Below, piece after piece: positions 1 to 5,327 of a stretch of DNA of 5,722 nucleotides. Below the pieces are notes generated by a model. It had not been told where the DNA came from, made no database searches, and was given only the letters and a program-made list of their open reading frames with translations. Source of the DNA: Merdiplasma sp045118075 (GTDB lineage: Bacteria; Bacillota; Clostridia; Lachnospirales; Lachnospiraceae); NCBI GenBank assembly GCA_045118075.1, contig JBGUOI010000146.1:1-5722 (forward strand), in the 5' to 3' direction. Every line of letters begins with the position of its first letter. Positions within the stretch are counted from its first letter, which is position 1. The translations under genes and the position numbers were made by a program.

Positions 1-488
1 GTAGTACAGATGTAGCCGATATCCTCCTCAAATCCTTTCGAGCGGGCCAGATAGGCATTGTGTCTGCGGACCAGCCAATCATAAGGATCCCCTTCGATCT
101 TCGGGATCTTCCACTTTCTGTGGCGAAGTTCTTCATCAAAGATCTCCTGGAGATCCAGCTCATAAACGATATGGTGCGGACTGTCGTAGTTAAATTCCGG
201 GTTGTGCGGCCGGGTAAAAGAATCCGTAATATAGTGAAACACTTTTCCTGCATGGAACCACCACAGCGGCGTATGAGTACAGGGTGCGCCCAGGAATCTG
301 CGGATCATATGGCGTCTGGCTTTAAAACTGTGCCCACGGGAAAAATAAGTCGACCTGGGACCCAGATAGGAGAAACGGTTATAGTCAGGCTCGATGTTGC
401 CGATCAGGAATAAAAGTGTATTTATTTTTCCCGTCGTCCCGTCACCGATCAGGTGAGATGCCAGGAGATAATGGTCCTCAGTTCGCAT
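1..488 (-). CDS. Zinc-dependent phospholipase C-like protein (3' end beyond left edge)
   Basis: An open frame of 162 codons runs from ATG at 488-486 off the left edge with no stop, so the C-terminus is missing. The start is fixed by AGGAGG at 496-501, 7 nt upstream. The residues fit the zinc-dependent phospholipase C family (PF00882 type): an N-terminal HYLLASH stretch (H6, H12), GNIEPD (D35), GH at 52-53, HYITD (H85, D89), a nearby H95, and HHIVYE (H106, E110). This is the H/D/HxxxD/HxxxE ligand pattern of the trinuclear zinc site. There is no signal peptide, unlike secreted clostridial alpha-toxins, so the protein is probably cytoplasmic. The family name does not prove lipase activity; many such clostridial proteins are uncharacterised hydrolase-like proteins. 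It is divergent from the next gene and appears to have its own promoter (520-548). Family assignment is fairly sure, substrate unknown. Confidence 0.8.
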   Translation of the reverse strand, partial: MRTEDHYLLASHLIGDGTTGKINTLLFLIGNIEPDYNRFSYLGPRSTYFSRGHSFKARRHMIRRFLGAPCTHTPLWWFHAGKVFHYITDSFTRPHNPEFNYDSPHHIVYELDLQEIFDEELRHRKWKIPKIEGDPYDWLVRRHNAYLARSKGFEEDIGYICT

Positions 489-519
489 ATGATCTCCTCC
501 TTTCGAAAACCTTCTGTAA

Positions 520-548
520 AATATAACAAAAAAAGCCCTTGTACTCAA
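520..548 (-). promoter_or_regulatory. Likely promoter of the phospholipase C-like gene
   Basis: On the minus strand a -35 TTGAGT (543-548) and a -10 TATATT (520-525) are separated by exactly 17 bp. Transcription would start near 513, giving a leader of about 25 nt that contains the AGGAGG at 496-501. The spacer contains a run of seven T. The position and spacing are what one expects for this gene. A small dyad (536-541/546-552) overlaps the -35 and spacer and could instead be read as a terminator. Confidence 0.55.
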
Positions 549-552
549 GAGG
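528..552 (-). terminator. Terminator-like hairpin overlapping the promoter
   Basis: Read on the minus strand, a 6-bp stem with one bulged base (arms 546-552 and 536-541, 4-nt loop) is followed by C and seven T (528-534). This looks like a small intrinsic terminator. It lies only about 40 nt before a start codon, and there is no convincing minus-strand gene upstream for it to end. It may insulate the gene from upstream transcription, end a small RNA from the intergenic region, or be a chance by-product of the promoter sequence. Confidence 0.3.
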
Positions 553-749
553 ATGCAAAAAGGCCTTCAAACTGTATGGTTTTTTCGCAAAAAGATTAAA
601 TATTTGGAATATAGTGCAATTAGATTGACAATTATTTCGTCAAGCATTTCCGGTAAAAACCGATCAAAAAAAAGACTTTGATCATTTTTCACAAAACGAT
701 TGTTCTTTTTCTCCGTTCACGTCAAAATCACCCCAAAAAGGCCGGAAAT

Positions 750-824
750 TGTGGATAATGGGGATAACTCGGGGTATAACTCCTTATTTCAATGCCAAAT
801 CATGCCCTTCACAAATGTGGATAA
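750..824 (-). promoter_or_regulatory. Cluster of DnaA boxes (TTATCCACA), possible origin or DnaA-binding site
   Basis: TGTGGATAA, the complement of the consensus DnaA box TTATCCACA, occurs perfectly at 750-758 and 816-824. A copy with one mismatch (TGGGGATAA) abuts the first at 759-767. All three have the same orientation. The second and third copies belong to a longer repeat: 759-772 and 816-829 agree in 13 of 14 bases. An AT-rich block lies immediately to the left (about 560-720), the arrangement of an unwinding element next to DnaA boxes. dnaA, dnaN and rpmH are not in the window, so this could be oriC, a DnaA-titration or regulatory cluster, or an origin remnant. Confidence 0.6.
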
Positions 825-838
825 CTCGGTTTGGGCCT

Positions 839-869
839 CCCGGACCCCGATCACTTCCGGGTGAGTGAT
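839..869. other. Two interlocking dyads (pseudoknot-compatible)
   Basis: CCCGGA (839-844) pairs with TCCGGG (856-861). ATCACT (850-855) pairs with AGTGAT (864-869). The two 6-bp stems interlock, so an RNA from either strand could form one or the other, or a tight pseudoknot. The 2-nt linker at 862-863 is very short for crossing a 6-bp stem. I do not recognise a known riboswitch or RNA family. Confidence 0.3.
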
Positions 870-958
870 GCCCCGAAATAGATTTTTCACTTTGTGAACT
901 TTTTTACTTGACAGGAAAAAAAGAAGCCCCCCACCGCAATGTCTCATATTATTCGTCA

Positions 959-1050
959 GATTATGATGCAAATTATCAGACCGCTCTTCCGGTCGTCCTC
1001 TGCTTCCCCCACCAGCCCGAGACTGGCTTTCCGAACCTGATTATGATACA
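959..1050 (+). repeat. Pair of 12-bp direct repeats in the leader region
   Basis: GATTATGATGCA (959-970) and GATTATGATACA (1039-1050) agree in 11 of 12 bases and are exactly 80 bp apart. Both contain TATGAT, a good -10-like hexamer, but no -35 element is found 16-18 bp upstream of either. They may be binding sites for a regulator of the acidic-protein gene. No convincing promoter for that gene was found. Confidence 0.35.
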
Positions 1051-1061
1051 CTGACTGCGCA

Positions 1062-1081
1062 GCGGCACCTCAGACTGCCGC
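1062..1081 (+). other. Leader hairpin upstream of the acidic-protein gene
   Basis: GCGGCA (1062-1067) and TGCCGC (1076-1081) form a perfect 6-bp GC-rich stem with an 8-nt loop, 13 nt before the AGGAGG at 1095-1100. It has no U-run after it, so it is not a terminator. It could stabilise the mRNA 5' end or affect translation. Confidence 0.35.
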
Positions 1082-1109
1082 GAATAATTCTTACAGGAGG
1101 AAATACTAA

Positions 1110-2126
1110 ATGAAAAAGAAATTGATCGCTGTACTGGCCACAGGCGTAATGCTGACCAATATATTTGCTGCAGCTCCTGCTGTTATGGCACAGGAAACCG
1201 GATCGTCCGAAGACGGCCTCGATCTTGGCAGCCTGATCGGCAATCTTGTCCAGGAACTTTCTGAAGACCCCGAAGTATCCGAGCTAATCAACTCAGCGGC
1301 GCAGCAGCTTGAAAATATCGACGTAAGCAGCCTGACAGCCGAGGACGGGCCTTTAGCCGGACTCCTTAACGGGGACATTGATCTTAATTCCCTGCTCTCC
1401 GAGGACGGCCCCCTGGCTGAACTCCTTGGTGAGAATGTCGATCTTGAATCTCTGTTTGCCGAAGACGGACCTCTGGCCGGTATGCTCAGTGAAGTGCAGA
1501 ACGAGGACGGTTCCATTGACTATCAAAAAGCTCTGAACCTGTTATACAGCATGTTTGCCGCAGATTTTTCCGGTCAGGGACAGAACGCGGATCCTTCCGT
1601 TGTGATGGATGACTATATGAATATCCTGATCGAAAGATTTGGTGAGGGCGATGTCAGCCTTCCCGTTAAAAACATTGTCGCCGGCGGCGCCGACGAAAAC
1701 GGATACTTCACCATGCTCGGTGACTTCTGGGTATACAACTATGCCAATGAAGACGGACAGCTTAAATTCCTCTCCTGCGCACAGCAGCCGGCTCTGCTTA
1801 CCGCTGTTCCCACGGACGACGGATCCTTCCAGCTCGAATATGACGAAGCTGCGGACGGAGAAGGCTATGATCAGGAGATCGCACGCCTTTGCGAAGAAGG
1901 AACAGACATGACAGCGGAGGAATTTTTCAATGCCACCGACGAAGAGACCCGCGACCTGATCCTCTTCAACAGCTTTGTTCAATATGCGGGTGAAAATCCC
2001 GAGATCACCGCATTTGAATATAACGGTCAAATGTACACTGTCGAAGAAGCACAGGATTACATCAACGCCTGCTATGAAGCCATCTGGGCGGCATTTGAAA
2101 ATGATACCGAAGGTGTGACCGAATAA
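1110..2126 (+). CDS. Secreted, highly acidic repeat protein of unknown function
   Basis: I do not recognise this 338-residue protein. AGGAGG at 1095-1100, 9 nt before the ATG, supports the start. Residues 1-27 are a typical Sec signal peptide (KKK, hydrophobic core, cleavage after AVMA). There is no lipobox, LPXTG or C-terminal anchor, so it is probably released. Residues 68-127 are three consecutive 20-residue units with the invariant core EDGPLA. The region 35-67 has weaker relatives such as DLGSL. The rest (about 130-338) is unique and ends in helical-looking acidic segments. By my count the mature part has 68 Asp/Glu and only 6 Lys/Arg, with three Cys (223, 261, 321). Such charge could bind cations or suit an extracellular setting; that is inference. 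The gene is monocistronic, convergent with the SGNH gene, and ends at a strong terminator. Confidence 0.85.
   Translation: MKKKLIAVLATGVMLTNIFAAAPAVMAQETGSSEDGLDLGSLIGNLVQELSEDPEVSELINSAAQQLENIDVSSLTAEDGPLAGLLNGDIDLNSLLSEDGPLAELLGENVDLESLFAEDGPLAGMLSEVQNEDGSIDYQKALNLLYSMFAADFSGQGQNADPSVVMDDYMNILIERFGEGDVSLPVKNIVAGGADENGYFTMLGDFWVYNYANEDGQLKFLSCAQQPALLTAVPTDDGSFQLEYDEAADGEGYDQEIARLCEEGTDMTAEEFFNATDEETRDLILFNSFVQYAGENPEITAFEYNGQMYTVEEAQDYINACYEAIWAAFENDTEGVTE
1311..1490 (+). repeat. Three tandem 60-bp coding repeats (20 residues each)
   Basis: Units 1311-1370, 1371-1430 and 1431-1490 encode residues 68-87, 88-107 and 108-127. Their consensus is [EG][ND][IV]D[VL]xSLxxEDGPLAx[LM]Lx. The protein is better conserved than the DNA: EDGPLA is written with different codons in each unit (for example GAGGACGGG, GAGGACGGC, GAAGACGGA). 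This points to old duplication held by selection on the protein rather than a recent slippage event. Confidence 0.85.
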
Positions 2127-2144
2127 TAACCTTTTGGTTCCGGA

Positions 2145-2184
2145 AAAAAAGATGACGGGGAATTAAATCCCTGTCATCTTTTTT
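2145..2184. terminator. Strong bidirectional intrinsic terminator
   Basis: Arms 2145-2161 and 2168-2184 form a 17-bp stem (one G-U pair) around a 6-nt loop. The outer A/T pairs supply a U-run in either direction. It serves both the acidic-protein gene (plus, stop at 2124-2126) and the SGNH hydrolase gene (minus). The TAA stop of the latter (2183-2185) lies partly inside the stem. Confidence 0.9.
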
Positions 2185-3622
2185 ATTTACTGCTTAATGC
2201 CTTTGCATAATGGTTGTCCGCCGCAGCGACTGCAAAATTGACCATCTTTGCTCCCGTATAAACGGAATAATGCAGTCCGTCGCCTTTTCTGGTCTCCGGA
2301 TCCATGGAGCTCCAGCCGGTCTTTAACAGATAAGAGAATGTATCGATATAAGTGTAGGCACTTCCGGCGCCGGAGCGAAGCTTTTTATTGAAAGCCATGA
2401 TCTTGGGCATGGTTCTTGTATTAATTCCCCCGCCCGTTGTCTTCAGCCAGTATTCACAGCGGCCTCTGTGGAACGGGTTCACGCTCATGACATACAGGTC
2501 ACAGCGGTATTTTTTCAGAACAGCCGCGATTCTCTTATAAAACAGAATATACCGGTCAATGTTCTCCAGGTCGTTGACCCCGAACTCGGAGATCACCGCA
2601 GATCTGCCTTTCAATATTCCGGCCGCTTTCCTGTCCTTCAGGTATCCCAAAATCCTAAGCCAGGCGCCGCCTCTTCGTGTCGGGTCCAGACCGATCAGCC
2701 ACCGGTAGCCCGATCCGGCGCTGGCCACAAAGGTCACCTTTTTCGGCGTCGTACCGAACTGCCTCTTCGCAAACGCGAGTCTCGAATCCCCCATTAAATA
2801 AATCCGTTCATATCTCCTGGGGCTTTTCAGCATAGAGGCAGAGAACGCCGGTTCCTTCTTTCTCTCGGAGATCACCATGTAGTAGACACTGCTTGATGTG
2901 GGTATTTTAGCATCTTCCACATACAGCGGATTGCAGGTCTTATTCTTTTTTATATCCCATCCGATCAGCGTTTTTCCGCTGCCCAGATCAGGAGACGGAA
3001 AACGCACCGAAGCCGTTCTTTCCAGTGTCTGATACAGAGTTCCGTTGCTGAAATACAGGTAGATCAGGTCGTCTCGGACCTTTCTTTTTTGGTAGACGGC
3101 GTAATAAGTGATGTTGTCCGCGGCGCGGATCTTCTTTCCGGCCTCGAAGATCTTTTCGCTGCTGCCCTTCTCGCGGGACCAGCCCAAAAACTTCAGATCA
3201 TCGTAGTTTTCCAGTTCCGGAAGCTTGTACAGAGTAGTCGCCGGCACCACTTTTTTCAGTGATTTGTACGCGTCTCCGCTCTGCCGGCGGTAAGTGATCG
3301 TGCACTTATAAGTCCTGATCAGGGAAAAATTGGCTTTTCCGGTGATCTTGATGATCGATCCCTCAGCCTCACGGATGACTTTTCCGTCCATCTTCCCTTC
3401 CCACAGGTAACTGCCGTCACCGTGGATAACAGGAAGCTGCAGCTTATCTCCCGGCTCGACCTGCGCATTCCATTTTGAATAAGAATTTTTAAAAGTACCG
3501 TTTGAAGCAGTCTGTCCGAAACGGATATTCACTAAAGTCACTTCTCCGGCCAAAGCACAGATGCTGAAAAGACAGACGAATACAAACGCCATGACAAGCG
3601 TTCTTAGCTTTCCTGAGCTCAT
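2183..3622 (-). CDS. Secreted SGNH/GDSL-type hydrolase with InlB-like repeats
   Basis: A 479-residue protein is exported by a signal peptide (residues 1-25, cleavage after ALA). Start: ATG at 3622-3620 has AGGAGG (3631-3636) 8 nt upstream. Longer in-frame starts (3628, 3664) are too close to this site or lie within the promoter. Residues about 104-178 form a Listeria-Bacteroides-type repeat (FLGW at 145-148, ending near YYAVY); about 185-251 form a second, divergent copy (LIGW at 219-222). The C-terminal half is an SGNH hydrolase: GDS with nucleophile S280, block II glycine in ASAG (G303), GVND (N350) and DGLH (D448, H451). Such enzymes remove acyl or acetyl esters from carbohydrates, peptidoglycan or lipids; the substrate cannot be told. 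The repeats probably help binding or spacing at the cell surface. No wall anchor is visible. It has its own promoter. Confidence 0.85.
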   Translation of the reverse strand: MSSGKLRTLVMAFVFVCLFSICALAGEVTLVNIRFGQTASNGTFKNSYSKWNAQVEPGDKLQLPVIHGDGSYLWEGKMDGKVIREAEGSIIKITGKANFSLIRTYKCTITYRRQSGDAYKSLKKVVPATTLYKLPELENYDDLKFLGWSREKGSSEKIFEAGKKIRAADNITYYAVYQKRKVRDDLIYLYFSNGTLYQTLERTASVRFPSPDLGSGKTLIGWDIKKNKTCNPLYVEDAKIPTSSSVYYMVISERKKEPAFSASMLKSPRRYERIYLMGDSRLAFAKRQFGTTPKKVTFVASAGSGYRWLIGLDPTRRGGAWLRILGYLKDRKAAGILKGRSAVISEFGVNDLENIDRYILFYKRIAAVLKKYRCDLYVMSVNPFHRGRCEYWLKTTGGGINTRTMPKIMAFNKKLRSGAGSAYTYIDTFSYLLKTGWSSMDPETRKGDGLHYSVYTGAKMVNFAVAAADNHYAKALSSK

Positions 3623-3654
3623 CCGCATCCCCTCCTTCCGGTTTATCGAAGCAT

Positions 3655-3683
3655 ATGATAGCACAACACGACATGAAGTACAA
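3655..3683 (-). promoter_or_regulatory. Extended -10 promoter of the SGNH hydrolase gene
   Basis: On the minus strand TATCAT (3655-3660) is preceded by TGC (3661-3663), forming an extended -10. TTGTAC (3678-3683) lies 17 bp upstream as a weak -35. The expected start point near 3648 leaves a leader of about 26 nt containing AGGAGG. This supports the short start at 3622, because the ATG at 3664 would lie upstream of the transcript. Confidence 0.6.
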
Positions 3684-3688
3684 TGTAC
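3678..3688. promoter_or_regulatory. Perfect palindrome over the -35 (possible operator)
   Basis: GTACA-A-TGTAC is an 11-bp perfect dyad that covers the -35 element of the SGNH hydrolase promoter. A repressor bound here would block RNA polymerase. It is short and the binding protein is unknown. It does not resemble the dyads in front of the MerR gene. Confidence 0.35.
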
Positions 3689-3736
3689 GAAATCCGTTCG
3701 CTCTGCCTATGAAATCATCTATTTTTTTGTTTTCTC

Positions 3737-4504
3737 TTATAACAAAATGATCCAGATGATCTTCCATACGATATGAGCCCCTGCGTGTGCCATTATGGAA
3801 TACTGAATGCCGTATCTGCGATACAGGTGTCCGAAGACCAGGCCGCCGGCACCGTTCAGCAAAAAGCATCGCGCCAGAATCATCGGCGTTATTTCGCCAA
3901 ACATCTGCATTGTACCCGGCAGATGACCTGCCGCAAAGAGAAGCGCTGCAATGATATTGGCTGCAATAATGACGCCCGCGGGGGGATCTGCCTTTCTGCG
4001 GAAGAAAAGCTTCCATGCAAGAAAGGCGATGAGCGACATCATAAACAGTCTCAGCAAGACCTCTTCGATCACGCCTCCGTAAAGCACCGAGGCCATCCAG
4101 TACGCAAGTGACGGCTTGTCCCGATACAATGCCGCAACCTGAGGGATATGGTTTCTGTAATAAAACATATCCGTGCAAAGGATAAAACCGGTAAACAGCG
4201 TCATCCCGATCGTAACCAGTACCGGCCTTTTTTCAAATCTAAAAGGTTTCATGAGACCGGTCTTTTCGGAAAGAATATATCCGAAAAAACCGAATATCAA
4301 CGCATATGCCAGAGTCTGCAAAGTGGTGCTCAGATAAAACAGTTTCGGATCGTTCCCGATCTGCGCCTGGATCTGACTCTTAACATCAGGCGCAATTTCA
4401 GCCCAGCTATAGACCCCCGTAAAATACCCGCCGGCAATTGCGATGGGAACAAGCGCCAGCACAAACAGCAGCGGCTTTTTGAATTTCTTAAGAAACGCCG
4501 TCAT
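3737..4504 (-). CDS. CPBP-family intramembrane metalloprotease
   Basis: A 255-residue membrane protein with about seven hydrophobic segments (near 12-31, 56-78, 94-113, 138-168, 177-193, 207-226, 234-254). It carries the CPBP (CAAX protease/bacteriocin-processing, Abi) motifs: EEVLLR with E147, E148 and R152; FAAGH with F190 and H194; and HAGAH with H240. The usual HxxxN/D third motif has His (H244) in its last place, a variation worth noting. The family cleaves substrates within the membrane: prenylated proteins in eukaryotes, and bacteriocin precursors or anti-sigma factors in bacteria. Its ATG overlaps the MerR gene stop by 4 bp (ATGA), and GGAGG (4514-4518), inside the last MerR codons, lies 9 nt upstream. 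The two are therefore translationally coupled, which makes the MerR protein a candidate substrate or partner. No terminator is evident after it; the SGNH gene follows after 114 bp with its own promoter. Confidence 0.85.
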   Translation of the reverse strand: MTAFLKKFKKPLLFVLALVPIAIAGGYFTGVYSWAEIAPDVKSQIQAQIGNDPKLFYLSTTLQTLAYALIFGFFGYILSEKTGLMKPFRFEKRPVLVTIGMTLFTGFILCTDMFYYRNHIPQVAALYRDKPSLAYWMASVLYGGVIEEVLLRLFMMSLIAFLAWKLFFRRKADPPAGVIIAANIIAALLFAAGHLPGTMQMFGEITPMILARCFLLNGAGGLVFGHLYRRYGIQYSIMAHAGAHIVWKIIWIILL

Positions 4505-5226
4505 TTCTCATCACCTCCCCAGACTTCTACGCAGAAGCCTTTGTGACCGCAATGAGTGCAGGTAAGCTTACGTGTAGTAGGGGTATGATTTGCCCAGAAT
4601 GCTTCTTTGAATTTGGGTTTGAACACCTCGTGGCATTCCGGACAGATGAATTTCACATGATTGAAGTAGTACCGGCTGACGATTGTTCCCCAGGCAGCAG
4701 CCACCATCACCCAGACGACAAACGGCCACCAAATGCCTTTGACGATCCAGAAAATGATGGAAAACCATTGCAGCGCCGTGACCGGGATTCCGGTCAGGAT
4801 CATCATCAGGCGCATTCTTTTCAGTTTTTTCCTGCCCTTCATAAATACGGCTATGTCACCAAGGGATTCGAGAGAGAATACTTCTTTGCTTTTCAGTCCG
4901 TTTTTCAGCTCATGCAGCTTTTCCAGCTTTTCCTTTTTCTCCGAGATCTCATCTGAAAGAATCGATTCCTGCTGTTCGATCAGCAGTTCGATCACCTTCT
5001 CAGGATGCTCTTCTTTCAAAATCTGGGAAATGGCATCGATCGGGATGTCCATTTCCCGCAGAAAGCAGATGACCTTCAAACGTTTCAGATCATCTTCTGA
5101 ATAAAGCCGCCTTCCGCCTTCGGAAAGTTCGCTGGGAATAAGAATACCTCTGGTATCATAATACTGAACCGTTCGGACTGTGACACCGCAAAGCTTTGCC
5201 ATCTCTCCCGTTGTGTATTTTGACAT
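4501..5226 (-). CDS. MerR-type regulator with two membrane segments and a C-terminal zinc ribbon
   Basis: A 241-residue protein. The ATG at 5226-5224 is preferred because AGGAGG (5235-5240) lies 8 nt before it; the in-frame GTG at 5235 overlaps that site. Residues 4-73 are a MerR winged helix (TTGEMAKLCGVTVRTVQYYD, then GGRRLYSEDDL). Residues about 75-115 are a charged, coiled-coil-like helix rich in E and K, the usual dimer helix. Instead of a ligand pocket, two hydrophobic segments follow (about 140-162 and 165-185, Trp-rich), then a zinc ribbon with C195, C198, C223 and C226 (CPEC, CTHC) and a further C232. The predicted topology is a membrane hairpin with DNA-binding domain and ribbon both cytoplasmic. 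It would bind DNA at the membrane or after release. It is the first gene of an operon with the CPBP protease and is probably autoregulated. The effector is unknown. Confidence 0.85.
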   Translation of the reverse strand: MSKYTTGEMAKLCGVTVRTVQYYDTRGILIPSELSEGGRRLYSEDDLKRLKVICFLREMDIPIDAISQILKEEHPEKVIELLIEQQESILSDEISEKKEKLEKLHELKNGLKSKEVFSLESLGDIAVFMKGRKKLKRMRLMMILTGIPVTALQWFSIIFWIVKGIWWPFVVWVMVAAAWGTIVSRYYFNHVKFICPECHEVFKPKFKEAFWANHTPTTRKLTCTHCGHKGFCVEVWGGDEK

Positions 5227-5239
5227 AGCTTTCACCTCC

Positions 5240-5293
5240 TTACGCCGCGAATTTTACTTCATGACGCAGCGTAACAAGCAACTCCTGACGCAG
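5240..5293. promoter_or_regulatory. Inverted and direct repeats around the MerR promoter (candidate operators)
   Basis: TTACGCCGCG (5240-5249) and CGCAGCGTAA (5265-5274) are inverted repeats agreeing in 9 of 10 positions. They flank the -10, one arm in the spacer and the other over the start point. In addition, TGACGCAG occurs at 5262-5269 and 5286-5293, 24 bp apart on the same strand, either side of the -35. Both patterns suit a regulator binding at this promoter; which one is used cannot be decided from sequence. Confidence 0.45.
5251..5281 (-). promoter_or_regulatory. MerR-type promoter (19-bp spacer) of the MerR-CPBP operon
   Basis: On the minus strand -35 TTGCTT (5276-5281) and -10 TAAAAT (5251-5256) are separated by 19 bp. 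This is longer than the usual 17 and is the hallmark of promoters that MerR proteins activate by twisting DNA. The arms TTAC (5271-5274) and GTAA (5254-5257) form a small dyad centred in the spacer. The expected start near 5244 gives a leader of about 18 nt. This supports autoregulation by the encoded MerR protein. Confidence 0.6.
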
Positions 5294-5297
5294 GGGG

Positions 5298-5327
5298 ATT
5301 TTTAAAAAATAGGGCATTTTTTAAAAA
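5298..5327. repeat. Two AT-only palindromic blocks upstream of the MerR promoter
   Basis: ATTTTTAAAAAAT (5298-5310) and ATTTTTTAAAAA (5316-5327) are near-identical T-run/A-run palindromes starting 18 bp apart. They sit between the upstream gene's terminator and the MerR promoter. The right one supplies the U-run of the terminator; the left one could serve as an UP-like element or bent DNA. Confidence 0.4.

Larger units (their letters stand above)
489..1109. other. Long non-coding intergenic region between divergent genes
   Basis: About 620 bp hold no convincing gene. The only small frame (minus, 789-971) starts at TTG without a ribosome binding site. The left part (about 560-720) is clearly richer in A/T than the rest of the window. 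It contains the dyads TTGAC/GTCAA (625-629, 639-643) and GATCAAA/TTTGATC (662-668, 677-683). The middle part has the DnaA boxes (750-824) and overlapping GC-rich dyads (839-869). A short palindrome TTCAC-TTT-GTGAA sits at 886-898. The nonamer ATTTTTCAC occurs at 684-692 and again at 882-890. The right part is the leader of the plus-strand gene. This much structured non-coding DNA is unusual for so compact a region. Confidence 0.8.

Noticed and set aside
60..413. 117-codon plus-strand frame at the left end
   Set aside because: It is antisense to the phospholipase C-like gene, whose frame carries the conserved zinc ligands and a strong ribosome binding site.
662..689. GATCAAA/TTTGATC hairpin followed by T-run as a terminator
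   Set aside because: The 7-bp stem is mostly A/T, and no plus-strand gene ends nearby. Kept only as a dyad in the intergenic description.
908..913. Perfect TTGACA as a -35 for the acidic-protein gene
   Set aside because: No -10-like hexamer lies 16-18 bp downstream; the bases there are CCACCG.
789..971. 60-codon minus-strand frame in the intergenic region
   Set aside because: It starts at TTG without a ribosome binding site, spans the DnaA box at 816-824 and several dyads, and has no recognisable protein features.
3623..3664. N-terminal extension of the SGNH hydrolase by 14 residues
   Set aside because: It would place the -10 element inside the coding region. The start at 3622 has an ideally spaced AGGAGG and begins directly with a signal peptide.
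3489..4178. 229-codon minus-strand frame between the hydrolase and CPBP genes
   Set aside because: It overlaps both well-supported genes in another frame and has no motif or good start.
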